Assembly: GCA_964017125.1 (NCBI GenBank)
Contig: OZ024915.1
Coordinates: 15,974,480 to 16,038,479 of the forward strand
From: Flabesymbios commensalis
Taxonomy: Eukaryota > Annelida > Polychaeta > Terebellida > Flabelligeridae
Length of the DNA stretch: 64,000 nucleotides
Reading direction: 5' to 3'
Part shown: positions 25,101 to 36,131 of the stretch, piece by piece
Layout: the number at the start of each line of letters is the position of its first letter
Numbering within the stretch: position 1 is the stretch's first letter
Program-made: the position numbers and the translations under genes
Notes under the pieces: model-generated
Database searches by the model: none
What the model saw: the letters and a program-made list of their open reading frames with translations, nothing else
Told to the model about the DNA's origin: nothing

Positions 25101-25283
25101 GTACTAAAATATCTGTGTATTTAATTTTTTTCTAACTTTTGATTATTCTGCAACAGGCCTACAGGACAGGAAAACACAGCAGAATTTGAACTAACATCAC
25201 AGAATTACCCAACACTGATATTTTCTCCTGTCAGAAAATACAATTTGGTATCAGAGAGTCCTTTGGAGAGGCTGCAAACCTAA
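16179..25283 (+). CDS. FBXO9: F-box only protein 9, complete, 13 coding exons
   Basis: Substrate adaptor of an SCF (SKP1-CUL1-F-box) ubiquitin ligase, acting in the cytoplasm; the vertebrate protein targets TTI1/TEL2. Exons that join in phase: 16179-16181 (inferred start), 16935-17150, 17565-17622, 18777-18863, 19291-19324, 20160-20265, 21057-21226, 21957-22042, 22941-23054, 23632-23750, 24158-24259, 24662-24741 and 25157-25283 (TAA). All introns except the weak first donor are canonical GT-AG. The product is about 433 aa; human FBXO9 has 437-447. Residues 74-111 form a TPR-like helix pair ([20 protein letters not shown]). The F-box is at about 173-222 ([19 protein letters not shown]). The conserved C-terminal region follows ([20 protein letters not shown], and a Gly-Tyr-Tyr-Arg motif). 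The exon at 16935 has a stop just upstream in frame and no early Met, so the start must lie in an earlier exon. No breaks are seen. Confidence 0.93.
16545..16820. mobile_element. Diverged relative of the 35-kb palindromic element
   Basis: It shares the order GATTTGTCAGTCGATTCTTG, ATTTCCATGAAATTTTGCAA and CATGGCAAAAGGTCTAACTT with 35075-35300, at moderate divergence. It lies in the inferred first FBXO9 intron. The minus-strand frame at 16545-16784 is not a gene. Confidence 0.55.
18965..19202 (+). mobile_element. TTAA-type MITE, hairpin family 1, intronic
   Basis: This copy lies in the FBXO9 intron between 18864 and 19290. It has the family hairpin (CAGAATCTGATGTC paired with a diverged copy), then GACCCATAACATAGGTATTC, then the AAAGGTTA end. 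The hairpin side is diverged and the TTAA at that end is not clear. Confidence 0.7.
19466..19708 (+). mobile_element. TTAA-flanked MITE, hairpin family 3
   Basis: The element is bounded by TTAA on both sides (19462-19465 and 19709-19712). Its ends are CCCTTTAAGCCC and GGCTTGAAAGGG. An internal stem pairs CATCTTCATCCACTACAAG with CTTGTAGTGGATGAAGATG near 19620-19683. It lies in an FBXO9 intron. The TTAA target and CCC/GGG ends fit a piggyBac-like mobiliser (inference). Confidence 0.8.
19930..20100 (+). mobile_element. Truncated hairpin-family-1 MITE near a splice acceptor
   Basis: It begins CCCTTCCAGTGCTGGGAGCG, has the GTCAGAACCTGACATC / GACATCAGATTCTGATGTC hairpin and the GACCCATAGCATAAGTATT block, then loses similarity about 60 nt before the FBXO9 acceptor at 20159. 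Confidence 0.7.
22070..22272 (+). mobile_element. TTAA-type MITE, family 2 (CCTTGTCCTGCT)
   Basis: It starts 27 nt after the FBXO9 exon ending at 22042. The left end is TTAA-CCCTTGTCCTGCT and the right end is diverged (AGCAGGGCAAGGTGTTA). An internal hairpin pairs GAAGCTGGAAATTG with CAATTCCAGCTTC near 22197-22232. Confidence 0.75.
22405..22775 (+). mobile_element. Two adjacent partial hairpin-family-1 MITEs
   Basis: Two copies of the GATCCATAACATA(T/G)GTATTCAAATG block with CTAACTAAGACATT follow one another in the FBXO9 intron before 22941. The first also retains the GACATCAGATTCTGACATC hairpin arm. Confidence 0.7.
22779..22868. repeat. Perfect-stem hairpin
   Basis: AGAAAGTGGTTAAATTTCAC and its reverse complement GTGAAATTTAACCACTTTCT flank a loop of about 40 nt, extending to TCACTTTG/CAAAGTGA. 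This is the same architecture as the cores of the TTAA MITEs, but no terminal repeats were found. Confidence 0.7.
24756..24925 (+). mobile_element. Diverged TTAA MITE fragment, family 3
   Basis: The left end is TTAA-CCATTTAAGACC and the body resembles the 19.47-kb element (CATACCTGAAAACTGA, then TCATCTTCATTCACGACAAG). The right arm of the hairpin is lost. It lies in the last FBXO9 intron. Confidence 0.55.
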
Positions 25284-25329
25284 AAATTCTATTGTTAATA
25301 ATTTGTCCCCTTAGATATGAAAGGATGTA

Positions 25330-25497
25330 CAGTAGAGCCTGCCACCATTGTGACACAGGAAAAGTGGCCTTTTAAAGAAGGTGGCCGCTCATAGGAGGTT
25401 CATTTGTATAGGAAATGTCACTTTGAGCAATGACTAATTGGCCCCCCATACGAGGTTGGCTGCTCATAAGAGTGGCTGCTCATAGCAGGTTCTACTG
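25330..25497. mobile_element. 168-bp MITE with TA duplication (mariner/pogo-type ends)
   Basis: TA flanks both ends (25328-25329 and 25498-25499). The ends are CAGTAGAGCCTGC and, on the other strand, CAGTAGAACCTGC. An inner GGTGGCCGCTCATA.GAGG pattern is repeated. Ends starting CAGT with a TA target are typical of the Tc1/mariner/pogo superfamily; the exact family is inferred. It sits 46 bp after the FBXO9 stop codon and would be in its 3' UTR. Confidence 0.75.
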
Positions 25498-25499
25498 TA

Positions 25500-26825
25500 T
25501 ATGCGACTTTGCAAAGTGGCATATACACCCTTTCTTATCTAAAGGGACAATAAAACAAAGCATGGCCAGAATTACCTGCGAACTGGAGATATATTCACAA
25601 AGTCTCATTACCAGCCAACATGTTGATTACGAGTCATGTTTGGAAATCAAAGACTTTATTATTGCAGCATGCCATGGAGATTGCCATGCCAATTCTTTAG
25701 TGGCTAGAAAACTTATTTTATTTTAGTCCGGTTTGGCAAGCATGTATTACACATTTTTACATTGTGATTAAATATTACTTGATGCTAATTTGTTCTTAAT
25801 AATTTTTATAAAATAGTTCACATGGATCTTGAAAGTATCATTGATTTATAAATCTATTCATAAATTTGCTTGAATTTTAATAATGAATTTAAGTTAAATG
25901 TGTAGACTCTATTCTCTTATTTATTTGTGACTAACTACCTAATGATTGTAGCTTCATTAACTATGTCGAGTAGCTGTGGCTGATATATCATAGAACTTGA
26001 TGAATACAATGCTTGAACCTCAGAAATAATACCACCAGTTTTTAGTGCATTTTTTGTTGATCAGTAGCTTGACAATAATATTATGCTTTTTTGTTATAGA
26101 ATTTAATGTGTGGAAACTTGGGAGAACTACAGAGAAGTTCAGATAATCTGGAGCCCATCCCACTAAAAATCTAAAAATTAACATCATATTAATTCTCTTT
26201 TTCAGAAAAGTTAAACAGCATTTTAACCCTTTGCCTTCTGTTCACTACAATAGTCATTTTCATCTGTTTTATCAGCCAATTAACTCACTGTTATTTGGAA
26301 TGAAATGACTTTAGACATCAAGATTTGCAAATGTTTGGTCTCTAATTAAAACAATATAAGTAATTTTCAACCACTTGAAATTGTGAGACACAAATTTAAG
26401 TGGTTGAAAAAATTTGAATAAATTAATGTAAAGATTAACTTTTAGAAGGGAAATGAGAGAAAGTTGAGTTTTTTAGTTAGATGGGCCTCTGTACGAGTTC
26501 TCATTTGATCCAATTAGCTGGCATTATGTAACGTCTCAGGAATTTCCCTAGCTTCCTTTATACTCCACTAAAACCATTTCTGTTGTACAGTTGTATCTGT
26601 ATGTGTTTTTATTACACCAAACTTGATACTGTTGTTGCAAAATTTAACATGTTTGCTTCTTCCTGTGAAATGTAAAATTTATAAATGTAGGACAGTATCT
26701 TTTGAACATCTTTTTAAAGTGGGCCTACTCTAATTTATTAGAGAGAACTGAAATAAATTGAATTGTGCCAATAACTATCATCTGGACTGAAAAATAGACT
26801 AATATCTGTATTTCACAAATCATAC
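25500..26825. other. FBXO9 3' flank, mostly unassigned
   Basis: AT-rich sequence without recognisable exons, probably 3' UTR and flank. A hairpin (TTTTCAACCACTTGAAATT against AATTTAAGTGGTTGAAAA) lies at about 26357-26412. The open frame at 25430-25726 overlaps the TA-flanked MITE and has no domain. Confidence 0.45.
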
Positions 26826-26830
26826 ATTAA

Positions 26831-27064
26831 CCTTGTCCTGCTGAATTGTTTGCTTGTATATTTCATTCGTATTGAGCTGGAAATGCTAACGCGATTTCCA
26901 GCTGCAAATGACGGATAATATGAAAAGATATTGAAGTATATTAAATATTGAAGTATTGGATCAACTAAGCATCTACCGTAAACTATTTGATCAATTTTAG
27001 TTATATTTATATTGATCTAAAACATGCTTAAAACCATTTAAATACAGGTGTAGCAGGACGAGGG
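26831..27064 (+). mobile_element. TTAA-flanked MITE, family 2, complete
   Basis: TTAA lies at 26827-26830 and 27065-27068. The ends are CCTTGTCCTGCT and AGCAGGACGAGGG. An internal hairpin (GAGCTGGAAAT/ATTTCCAGCT) lies near 26873-26905. At 234 bp, it is the best-preserved family 2 copy in the window. Confidence 0.85.
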
Positions 27065-27237
27065 TTAATATTTTACTATGTGTGGTTTATTTTTTATACT
27101 GGCAACAACGCCCATTTTCTGAAAGATGAAATTTTTAATGAAATAGATATTTCTACATTCATCTTGAGATGTGACTGCCTCAACCCAATTTTATAATATA
27201 TCCGAGTTCATATAATTGGTAGTTTATCCCTTACAGC

Positions 27238-27432
27238 GCAGGGATTGACTTTAGTTGTCAAAATCTGACGTCAGATTATGACGACTGAAGTCGATCCCGG
27301 CGCTGGAAGAGGAAAACTATTCATAATGGCCGTATACCCACGGTATATCATGGGGTATTGAAATAAATCGGAATGACCTGAATAAGATATTTAATCTCCA
27401 TGGTTTCTACAAATATATTCAGCGCTTTAAGA
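27238..27432 (+). mobile_element. TTAA-type MITE, hairpin family 1
   Basis: It begins CCCTTACAGCGCAGGGATTG. The hairpin CTGACGTCAG region is shortened. GACTGAAGTCGATCCCGG and CAGCGCTTTAAGAG-TTAA follow, with TTAA at 27433-27436. Confidence 0.75.
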
Positions 27433-27763
27433 GTTAATATGTTATGGATTATAGCATTTTTACTCATTAAATTTTAATCAAAATATGCCTTGATTTTATA
27501 AATGTGCCTCGGTGTTGATAGGGTTTAATCCTATCAATCAATAATTTACAAGTTAAATGTGTATTTTCCATCCGATTTGGGAAATATTTAGGAAATATTC
27601 ACCCACTTAAACCTGGGCCTCGCTCATGCAATCCACAGCTTTAAGTGAGCGAAAATTATTCAGATTGTCAAATCGAAGGCCACGCTTTCTTCAAATTTAT
27701 CTTTATTAGACATTTTTTTTAAGGTGATAATAAAAAGTTCAACACCATTATTGTCATGCTCAA

Positions 27764-27983
27764 CCCTTTCAGTGTGGGAACTGTCTTTAGAAGTCAGAAT
27801 CTGACGTCTATAGGTGTCAGATTCTGACGTCCCGCAATAAAAGAATTGATATATTTATAATGGACGTAAACCCATAACATAGGTATTCAAATGGGCCGGA
27901 AAGAGCTAACTAAGACGTTTATGATGATAAAAAAATGTTTTCTACAGTAATACAAAAATATTTCAGTGTTGTAAAGGTGAAAT
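27764..27983 (+). mobile_element. TTAA-type MITE, hairpin family 1
   Basis: It begins CCCTTTCAGTGTGGGAACTG, has a hairpin of CAGAATCTGACGTC against GTCAGATTCTGACGTC, the CCCATAACATAGGTATTC block, and ends near AAATG-TTAA. Confidence 0.75.
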
Positions 27984-28897
27984 GTTAATTACCCCGTATA
28001 TAATATGTATTGTATTCAGTAATAATATGTAGATATCAATATCTCAGCCCAACAGGGAGGTGTGTTCTAAATGAATAAACCAACCTCACAAAAATTACTG
28101 CTATAAAAAAAGTATATTCCAGGATGCATTTTCTGTTTGCACTATTGCAAAGTTTTGAAAAGTATACTTTATAAAACAGATATTATGTGTGCAGTGCTAT
28201 GCCAAAATGTACATTTAATATTGCTCCCCTCATCACCAGTATGACAGTTTATATATTTACAATTGTAGTATTTTCTTGCTTACATTTTGTTTATATCTGC
28301 ACTGTTGTGTTTTTATCCTCCTCCCACGAAGTAGGGCGAGGGATATTGTCAGCAGCATGTCTGGGAAACTGTCAGTTGGATTGTTTTCATATTGCACATA
28401 CACGTTCCTTAGGGGGTGTAGAAGTGTCTTTTGGAGGTTATGACCTTTGACCTATTTTTTATCTTTGACCTTGTGGCCAGTATAAACTTTAGTTAATAGG
28501 GGGGATAATGTTAGCGTCAGCACTCCTGTTATCCATGGCAATATAATGCATGCTTTTAGTTTCTGCCCTTTTATGTAGCATCATAATGTTTGCTTTAAAT
28601 TTAAAATTATTTCAGAAGGTAAATTACTTGAATGTCAATAATTTGCCGCTAAATGAAGAGGTGACTCACTTTTCACTTTCCTTTTCTGATTTGTTTTAAG
28701 AAATAAACACTATGGCTTAAACATTGTAAATATAAAGGATGTAGTGCCAAAGGTACCCACAGGTTGGAAAAGCATGTATGGTACATAACAGATATAATTA
28801 CAAAAAATGTTGTACATTTATTGTGATTTTAGAAGTGCTAAATGACCTGGAGATGTAATTGGTGTGGCCTAAACATTCAAATTTTCAACGCACTTAA

Positions 28898-29081
28898 CCC
28901 TTTCAGTGCAGGGTGCGACTTCAGACGTCTGATGCTTAAAGTCGATCCCCACACTGAACGAAATAGAAATTTATAATAGCTGTAGACCCATAGCATAGGT
29001 ATTCAAATGAAGCGGGAAGAAGTAACTAAGACATTTAGGGTGATTTTAAATAAAAAGATACCCTGTAGTCTCTTGGTATAT
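28898..29081 (+). mobile_element. Hairpin-family-1 MITE, 3' truncated
   Basis: TTAA at 28894-28897 is followed by CCCTTTCAGTGCAGGGTGCG and the family body. The second hairpin arm is deleted and the 3' end stops at the TTAA that begins the next copy. Confidence 0.75.
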
Positions 29082-29085
29082 TTAA

Positions 29086-29333
29086 CCCTTACAGCGCGGG
29101 GATCGTTTTTAGTCGACGACTCTGATGTCTGAAGACATCAGATTCTGAAGACTAAAGTCGATCCTCGCACTGTAAGAGAAAAAAATATTCCCAATGGCCG
29201 TAGACCAATGACTATGAATCGGAAAGAGCTGAATAAGACATTTATGATGATATCAAATTGAAATAAACCCTTTGATCTCCAAGGTTTTTATGAAAAAAAT
29301 CCGCGGGTTTAAGATATTTCAGCGTTATAAAGG
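29086..29333 (+). mobile_element. TTAA-flanked MITE, hairpin family 1
   Basis: TTAA lies at 29082-29085 and 29334-29337. It begins CCCTTACAGCGCGGGGATCG and has the long hairpin (TCTGATGTCTGAAGACATCAG core). Its GCGTTATAAAGG end is diverged. It is head-to-tail with the previous copy. Confidence 0.8.
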
Positions 29334-29433
29334 TTAATGGAAGTACATGAGGGTTAACATTGCAGGTACATGTGTATGTATTGCTTTGTTCTTGAACTGT
29401 GTATATTGTTGACTTATTGCCATTGAATGATGT

Positions 29434-29664
29434 CCCTTGTCCTGCTGAATTGTTGCTATTGTATTTTTCGTCATTTAAAGCTGGAATTGCTGACGAGATT
29501 TCCAGCTTCAAATGACGAAAAATATATATTTATATGAAAAATAGATATATCCCAAATTGAATTTTTTGATTAACTGAGCATCTATCACAAAGTATTTTTT
29601 CAATTTTAGTGGCATTTTATGTTGGTTTGAAACCCGTGTATATATGGTCAGAGCAGGAGAAGGG
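29434..29664 (+). mobile_element. TTAA-type MITE, family 2, diverged termini
   Basis: It begins CCCTTGTCCTGCTGAATTG and ends GAGCAGGAGAAGGGA. The hairpin pairs TCGTCATTTAAAGCTGGAA with TTCCAGCTTCAAATGACGA near 29467-29518. The flanking TTAA motifs have decayed. Confidence 0.75.
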
Positions 29665-30149
29665 ATATGATATGACTGTATCAATGTGAGTCACTAATAT
29701 TGTGATACATATGTGTATTACATAAATAGACTTGACAGTTTCTGTGAGTTTAGTATGTTTTTTTTGTGATTTTTTGTGTAGTAATAATTGATTCAATGTA
29801 TGAACCTATATAGAATGTGATTAATTTCTCTCTGGATTTGTATTGTACCATTTTTGTCTGGTGTGTGATTGTCACAGCCATATATATATTTTGAATTGAT
29901 GTTAAAAGCTGGTTTTAAAATTTTGTAGACTGTTGTGTAGCTCAATTATGTAGTTTTGTATGTTTGAAGAAGCTGACTTAGGGGGTTCTGAGTCAGTTTT
30001 TATGATTGTTCAGATACATGCGATGGTCACAAAAAGCCCTGAGGATTTAGTGTTTGACTACTATATCTTTGATATTGGAATGAATGTCAGCTGTAGATAT
30101 CTGGATCAGAAAGCAATCTTCACAACAAAAATTTAAATTTCTTTGAATT

Positions 30150-31990
30150 GTGACATCAATCCTTAGTTTGGTGAAATATTAGATCTTAGATTGGTGTGAG
30201 TGATATTTAGATTGGTGTTTGATCCTTAGATTGTTGAGAGCAATCTTTAGATCGGTGTGAGTGATCTTTAGATTGGTGAGAGCGATCTTTAGATTGGTGA
30301 GAGCGATCTTTAGATTGGTGAGAGCGATCTTTAGATTGGTGAGAGCGATCTTTAGATTGGTGAGAGCGATCTTTAAATCGGTGTGTGTGATCTTAAGATT
30401 GTTTTGAGTGATCTTCAGATTAGTGAGAGTAATATTTAGATTGGTTTGAGTGATCTTTAGATTAGTGGGAGTAATCTTTTGATTGGTTTTAATTATCTTT
30501 AGATTAGTGGGGTAATCTTTAGGTTGGTGTGAGCGATCTTTAGATTATTTAGATTAGTGAGAGTGATCTTTAGATCAGTGAGAGTGATCTTTAGATTGGT
30601 GGTGAGAGTGACCTTTACATTGGTGAGAATGTTCTTTAGATTGGTGTGAGTGACCTTTAGATTGGTGAGAATGATCTTTAGATTGGCGAAAGCAATCTTT
30701 AGATTTTCGAGTGTGATTTTTAAATTTGTGAGAGCGATCTTTAGATTTGTTAGAGCGATCTTTAGATTGGTGAGTGATCTTCAGATTGGTGAGAGCGATC
30801 TTTAGATTGGTGAGAGTGATCTTTAGATTGGTGAGAGCAATCGTTAGATTGGTGAGTGATCTTTAGATTGATGAGTGATCTTCAGATTGGTGAGAGCGAT
30901 CTTTAGATTGGTGAGAGTGATCTTTAGATTGGTGAGAGCAATCTTTAGATTGGTGAGAGTGATCTTTAGATTGGTGAGAGCAATCTTCAGATTGGTGAGA
31001 GTGATCTTTAGATTGATGAGAGTGATCTTTAGATTGGTGAGAGCAATCGTTAGATTGGTGAGTGATCTTCAGATTGGTGAGAGTGATCTTTAGATTGATG
31101 AGAGTGATCTTTAGATTGGTGAGAGCAATCATTAGATTGGTGAGTGATCTTCAGATTGGTGAGAGCGATCTTTAAATTGGTGAGAGTGATCTTTAGATTG
31201 GTTAGAGTGATCTTTAGATTGGTGAGAGCAATCGTTAGATTGGTGAGTGATCTTTTGATTGGTGAGAGTGATCTTTAGATTGGTGAGTGATCTTCAGATT
31301 GGTGAGAGCGATCTTTAGATTGGTGAGAGTGATCTTTAGATTGATGAGTGATCTTCAGATTGGTGAGAGCGATCTTTAGATTGGTGAGAGCGATCTTCAG
31401 ATTGGTGAGAGTGATCTTCAGATTGGTGAGAGTGATCTTTAGACTGTATGAGTGATCTTCAGATTGGTGAGAGTGATCTTCAGATTGGTGAGAGTGATCT
31501 TCAGATTGGTGAGAGCGATCTTCAGATTGGTGAGAGTGATCTTTAGATTGGTGAGAGTGATCTTTAGATTGGTGAGAGCGATCTTTAGCTTGGTGAGAGC
31601 AATCTTTAGATTGGTGAGAGCGATCTTTAGATTGGTGAGTGATCTGTAGATTTGTGACTGATCTTTAGATTGGTAATAGTGATCTTTAAATTGGTGAGAA
31701 TAATCTTTAGATTAGTGTGAGTGACCTTTAGATTTGTGAGAATAATCTTTAAATTTGTTTGAGGGATCTTAGGATTGATAAGCATTCTTCAGATTAGTGA
31801 GTGATGGTGTGAGTGATCATTAGATTGATGAGGGCAAACTTGTTGGTGAGTATATAATCATGATAATCTTTAAATTGGTTTGAGAGATCTTTAGATTGCT
31901 AAGAGAGATCTTCAGTGTGGTATGTGCAATTTTTCGATTATTTACAACAATATTAAGCTAATAGCAATACATACCAATCGGTTCATTTGT
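30150..31990. repeat. 1.8-kb minisatellite with a 21-bp unit
   Basis: About 80 copies of a unit such as GATCTTTAGATTGGTGAGAG(C/T), most regular between 30240 and 31660 and diverged at both edges. Because 21 is a multiple of three, reading frames stay open as seven-residue repeats on both strands (for example FRLVRAI at 30875-31093 and 31452-31649, + strand). These are not genes. It lies about 5 kb downstream of FBXO9. Confidence 0.95.
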
Positions 31991-34570
31991 CGGCATAATC
32001 TTCAGATTTGTCAAGTGATCTTGTTGATTGTTCTAAGAACAAAGAAATATTTAGATCCTAAAAAACAAGTATCAGTAAAGTACCTGTAGATTACTTAGGT
32101 TAGGTGTGTTTTGTGTTGCCAATCTAATGATAGAAAGATAGACATGTTATCCATGTCTGCTTTATAGCTAAAGAGACTTGTATGTCATTCCAGTTATCAA
32201 GGTATATATAAGGATTATCGAGATACTGTTGAATTGTTATTTTGTTTATTTGGATTAATGAAGCATATAAACTTATTTAAATTTGTTATCAGTGTATTGT
32301 CTTAATAGGTATGGCTAAACCTTTTATTTTATCGTTCAACATGTAAAAATGTTGTCAGTAAGTTCTTTATGTATCATAGTTATTTGTACATGAGCCATAC
32401 ATTAGGTGGGAAGGGTATATGTAAGTGTCAGAATTGATTTCAGCAGTTAACAACACATGGTTGGTTTTATATGCACTTTAGTTTGATCAGATTCAAGGTT
32501 GTCATAATTGGCATCGAGGATTTATAGTGTCGTTGTTATTACTAAATTTATAAAAACATGTACTCATTTTGTGACCTAATCCATACATTATATAGTTTGC
32601 ATTTTGTAGCATCATTGATATGGTTAGAACATTGCTGGGATATGCTTTTAATGTTTGAATAATGTTTTACATTGGAAGCTTCTATCCTGTTCTATGCTGT
32701 ATCTATTATACATTATCTTTTCAAGAAGAACTAGACAGCTTTTCCCCTAACATTACAAGCCTGATATTTGAACATCAATATTGCTTTAGTTAGTTTTTAT
32801 TTCATTTAACTTGGCTACAGTGTTTAAATTTGATGCTTATATTTCCTGCTCGCACATGCCAGATGTAAGATTTGAATGTAAATGCCTTTTTATATATTTC
32901 ATGAATGAATTATAGCTGTAAAAGTTTATATGAAAAAAATACAGCTAATATATTATTTAGATATACTGCTCAAAATGTCTGTATTCAGTAAATACAAACG
33001 AGTTTGTGGATGCCTTATGCTGTGGTTGTGTAATCGATCTGAGATTAAAGTTGACTGCTGTGGTTCAATTACCTCGTAAAAGTAGCCATTTAAAATTTTT
33101 ACCTTAATGCAGTTGAGTCATCTAGTTTTACTTTTATCTTGAAGTCTGTGAAAATATACAGAAACATAAAATAAATACCTGGTATACAACATACATCATC
33201 AGTTTTCTTGAAGGAATGTACAATACTTTGTATATGATATAATAATCGAAGGCTTTTGATTTGTTGTGTGGCCAGGTGAATTGTGTTATTTCTGAAGGAT
33301 TATTATTTTGATGATAATGGTATTTACATATAAATACAGATAGTATGCTGCTTAGTCGTTTTAACGTCGATATTGTTTTCACAGGAACCAATAGTAAAAT
33401 AAGACAAAGGAACTTTCTTAAAATACTTATTTAGATGGGAAAATTACAAGTTTGATTATTTTTTAACATTTTAATACCGAAATGATGAACAGTAAAATTA
33501 ATAGAAAGCGGTTGCTCTAATATCCTTTGAGGAATTTTGTGTATATTTACTGCTGATTATGATGATAATAATGATCATGTCACGTGTATTCATGGATCTC
33601 GTCCAATGTATCTTCTACTGCTGTTATATCAATATAACCAATGTTATTTTTGTTTCACATGCAGTTTCTACCTAAACATAAAAAACTAAAATCGTATTTG
33701 TTACCACAAATACATGGATGATCCACTATTGAGGTGTATCATGTGCCATACTCTTTAATCTAGGTGCTGTATTGCTCTTTGATATTTTGTTGTATTTCAA
33801 GGTTGCATTAATAACGCAATGGCCAGCTTCAAATCTAAAAGACTATCTACTTTTTAAAAACTAGGCTTGTGTCTCAATCAACAGATTCCAATTAAACCAC
33901 AAAATGTATTTAAACATAAGCGTCTAAATTATAAGCTTTCAGTTTATACTAACGATAAAAAGCTCACCTAGCAAGAAAACATGAAGTGGTGCTCAGATAA
34001 CGTGGTTTCACTGTTGGGCATATATTTCGGGTATTGTACAAATAACTGTTAGCACCCCAAAAAAACATGTTATATATTTTAGATATAATTATTGTTGCAA
34101 ATCTATAGGACCTAATCGTCCCACAATCTAAGTCAAAATGGTAATGTACTGCCTTACTGTAGGTGAATATTTATTAATTAAAGTTGTTTGTTAATACAAT
34201 GTTAATGTAATATTGTAGTCATATCTACCATGCTTTTGGGGTTTTCCGAAAAGACAAATTTGTTTTAACACATAACAGTGAATATTTTATTATTTGTTAA
34301 CTTAACTGACATATTAATGGCTACACACATATCGGCACGGCACAAACTGTATAGAATATATAAAATTATATATATATAATGTACGTGGTGGAAAAACTCC
34401 CGGTTATGTATTTGCTGTATTGTTGCTGGAAAAATGTTATTAAAATAAATTGTCTGTTGCTTAAAGATTGGTCTCTGGTAATTATTGCTTCATTGGAATT
34501 ATTCTATTTTCTGTAATTTCAAGATCTTCAAAGTGTTTGGTTTTACAACATTGGAACTCATTCCAATAAT
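31991..34570. other. AT-rich noncoding stretch
   Basis: No gene, bounded element or tandem array is recognised. AATAAA-type hexamers, such as the one at 34444-34449, are as frequent as expected in AT-rich DNA, so no 3' end is assigned. Confidence 0.5.
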
Positions 34571-34572
34571 GT

Positions 34573-34640
34573 ATTAACTCTATCAGCGCGAGGACTGACT
34601 TTAGATACATTTTTATCGCCCACACTGAATGATAGGCCCT
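34573..34640 (+). mobile_element. Short remnant of hairpin-family-1 MITE
   Basis: TATCAGCGCGAGGACTGACT is followed by TTTAGA and CGCCCACACTGAA, matching the TIR-hairpin side of the family. The body is missing. Confidence 0.5.
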
Positions 34641-35010
34641 AGGCCTAATCAACCACTACCCGGCTGAACAGCCGTTTCCTCATTGGCTCAATATTATTAA
34701 TATATTAGTCTAATACTAGACCAGGGTAGGCAATTTGTAAAAAGTAGATGAAGAAAGATGACTGAAAAATTGTCATCCAATAACTATTCTGGTGTGCCTA
34801 TTGGCCAAAATGAGTGATAATATAAAAATTCACTCAATCACCACCTGTACCTAGGAGTCCTAGGCTAGGACTACAAGTAACAAGGTCATGGCTGATGGAC
34901 CATGGGCATGGTCCATAGAGTGCCCGACCACCAAGTTCCACTCTCTCAGAAAAAACCTTTTTGCTGATCAGGGTGTAGAAAAATACCTTTTTGCTGATCA
35001 GAGTGTAACG

Positions 35011-35664
35011 CTATAGGTCTAAACCGATACATATACTCGCCGTCAAATTAGAAATGATCAACCATGATCGCATAATTTTTCGATGATTTCTCCGTCAATT
35101 CTAAACCGATTTCCTTCAAATTTTGCAAAGGCCATTTTCTATCCAAATCCTAACAGCCCTGTACTGAACATTTCATAAAATTAGATAGCGTATTTCAAAA
35201 GTTAGACCATTTGTTATGTAATAAATTTAAATTACGACGTCACTCTATAAACCCATTAAACTAATTCTAGAATTTTATTACATGTCAAATGGTCTAACTT
35301 TTGAAATATTAGGCCTACATTCTGTAAAACTCAATGACCTCGACCTCCTTTGTTTTCACCGAGCTGGCTAATACAATGAAGTATGGGGGAGGGTTCTTAT
35401 ATAACCTTGTTTTCACCGAGTGACATCACTGCGTTTCACAGAATGAAGTATGGGGGAGGGGGTGTTATATAACTTTGTTTTCACCGAGTGACGGGACTGC
35501 GTTTCACAGAACATAATTTTGCGAAATTTTCACCTATGTTAGGATTTGGATAGAAAATGGCCTTTGCAAAATTTCAAGGGAATCCGTAAAGAATTGACGG
35601 ACAAACACCGAAAATCATGCCATCCTGGTTGATCATTTTTAATTTGACGGCTAGTAGGCTATAG
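35011..35664. mobile_element. 654-bp palindromic element
   Basis: The outer arms of about 150 bp are inverted: GCCGTCAAATTAGAAATGAT at 35040 pairs with ATCATTTTTAATTTGACGGC ending at 35651, and CCATTTTCTATCCAAATCCT pairs with its reverse complement near 35550. An inner inverted repeat (AGTTAGACCATTTG against CAAATGGTCTAACT) lies at about 35195-35305. A 70-bp tandem (TTTTCACCGAG...) fills 35350-35510. A related half-element occurs at 16.55-16.82 kb. Confidence 0.7.
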
Positions 35665-36067
35665 AACTTTCATCAATGAACCATTTTATTGGAAATTCAT
35701 TCTCCCCATTATGTGATAAGTGTGATAAACAAACGAGTTAATGTCAGAAAAAATAAATAACATGAGTGAGTCTGAGACCATCTGGAAAGAAGCTGCCTCC
35801 TTTTGCGTAACTGACCATTTCTAACACAAAAGTAGATATTTCCGTAGTAGGCCTAACCAACAATAATTATAACGTACTGTTGCACAATACAATTGGAGTT
35901 TGTTAAATTTACATAAAGTAAATCATGTGCTTACACATGATGCCGTATTTATTAATCAGGGTTTATAACAACATAAACTCTGACACATGGCGATATTTAT
36001 TAACTAATAATGCAACCTGCACAACATAACATACAATTATAATTATCGTAGATATCATAGTACACAT

Positions 36068-36071
36068 CACC

Positions 36072-36102
<31 letters not shown>
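36068..36102. repeat. (TA)n microsatellite
   Basis: About 17 uninterrupted TA dinucleotides precede the palindromic MITE. Confidence 0.9.
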
Positions 36103-36111
<9 letters not shown>

Positions 36112-36131
36112 GGTAGAAATCGAGCTATTAA

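Noticed and set aside
30863-31649. Repeat proteins FRLVRAI (+) and SHQSKDH (-)
   Set aside because: Both strands stay open only because the unit is 21 bp; there is no conserved flank, signal or domain.
30150-31990. CRISPR-like regular array
   Set aside because: There are no distinct spacers, the units are contiguous, and the genome is an animal's.
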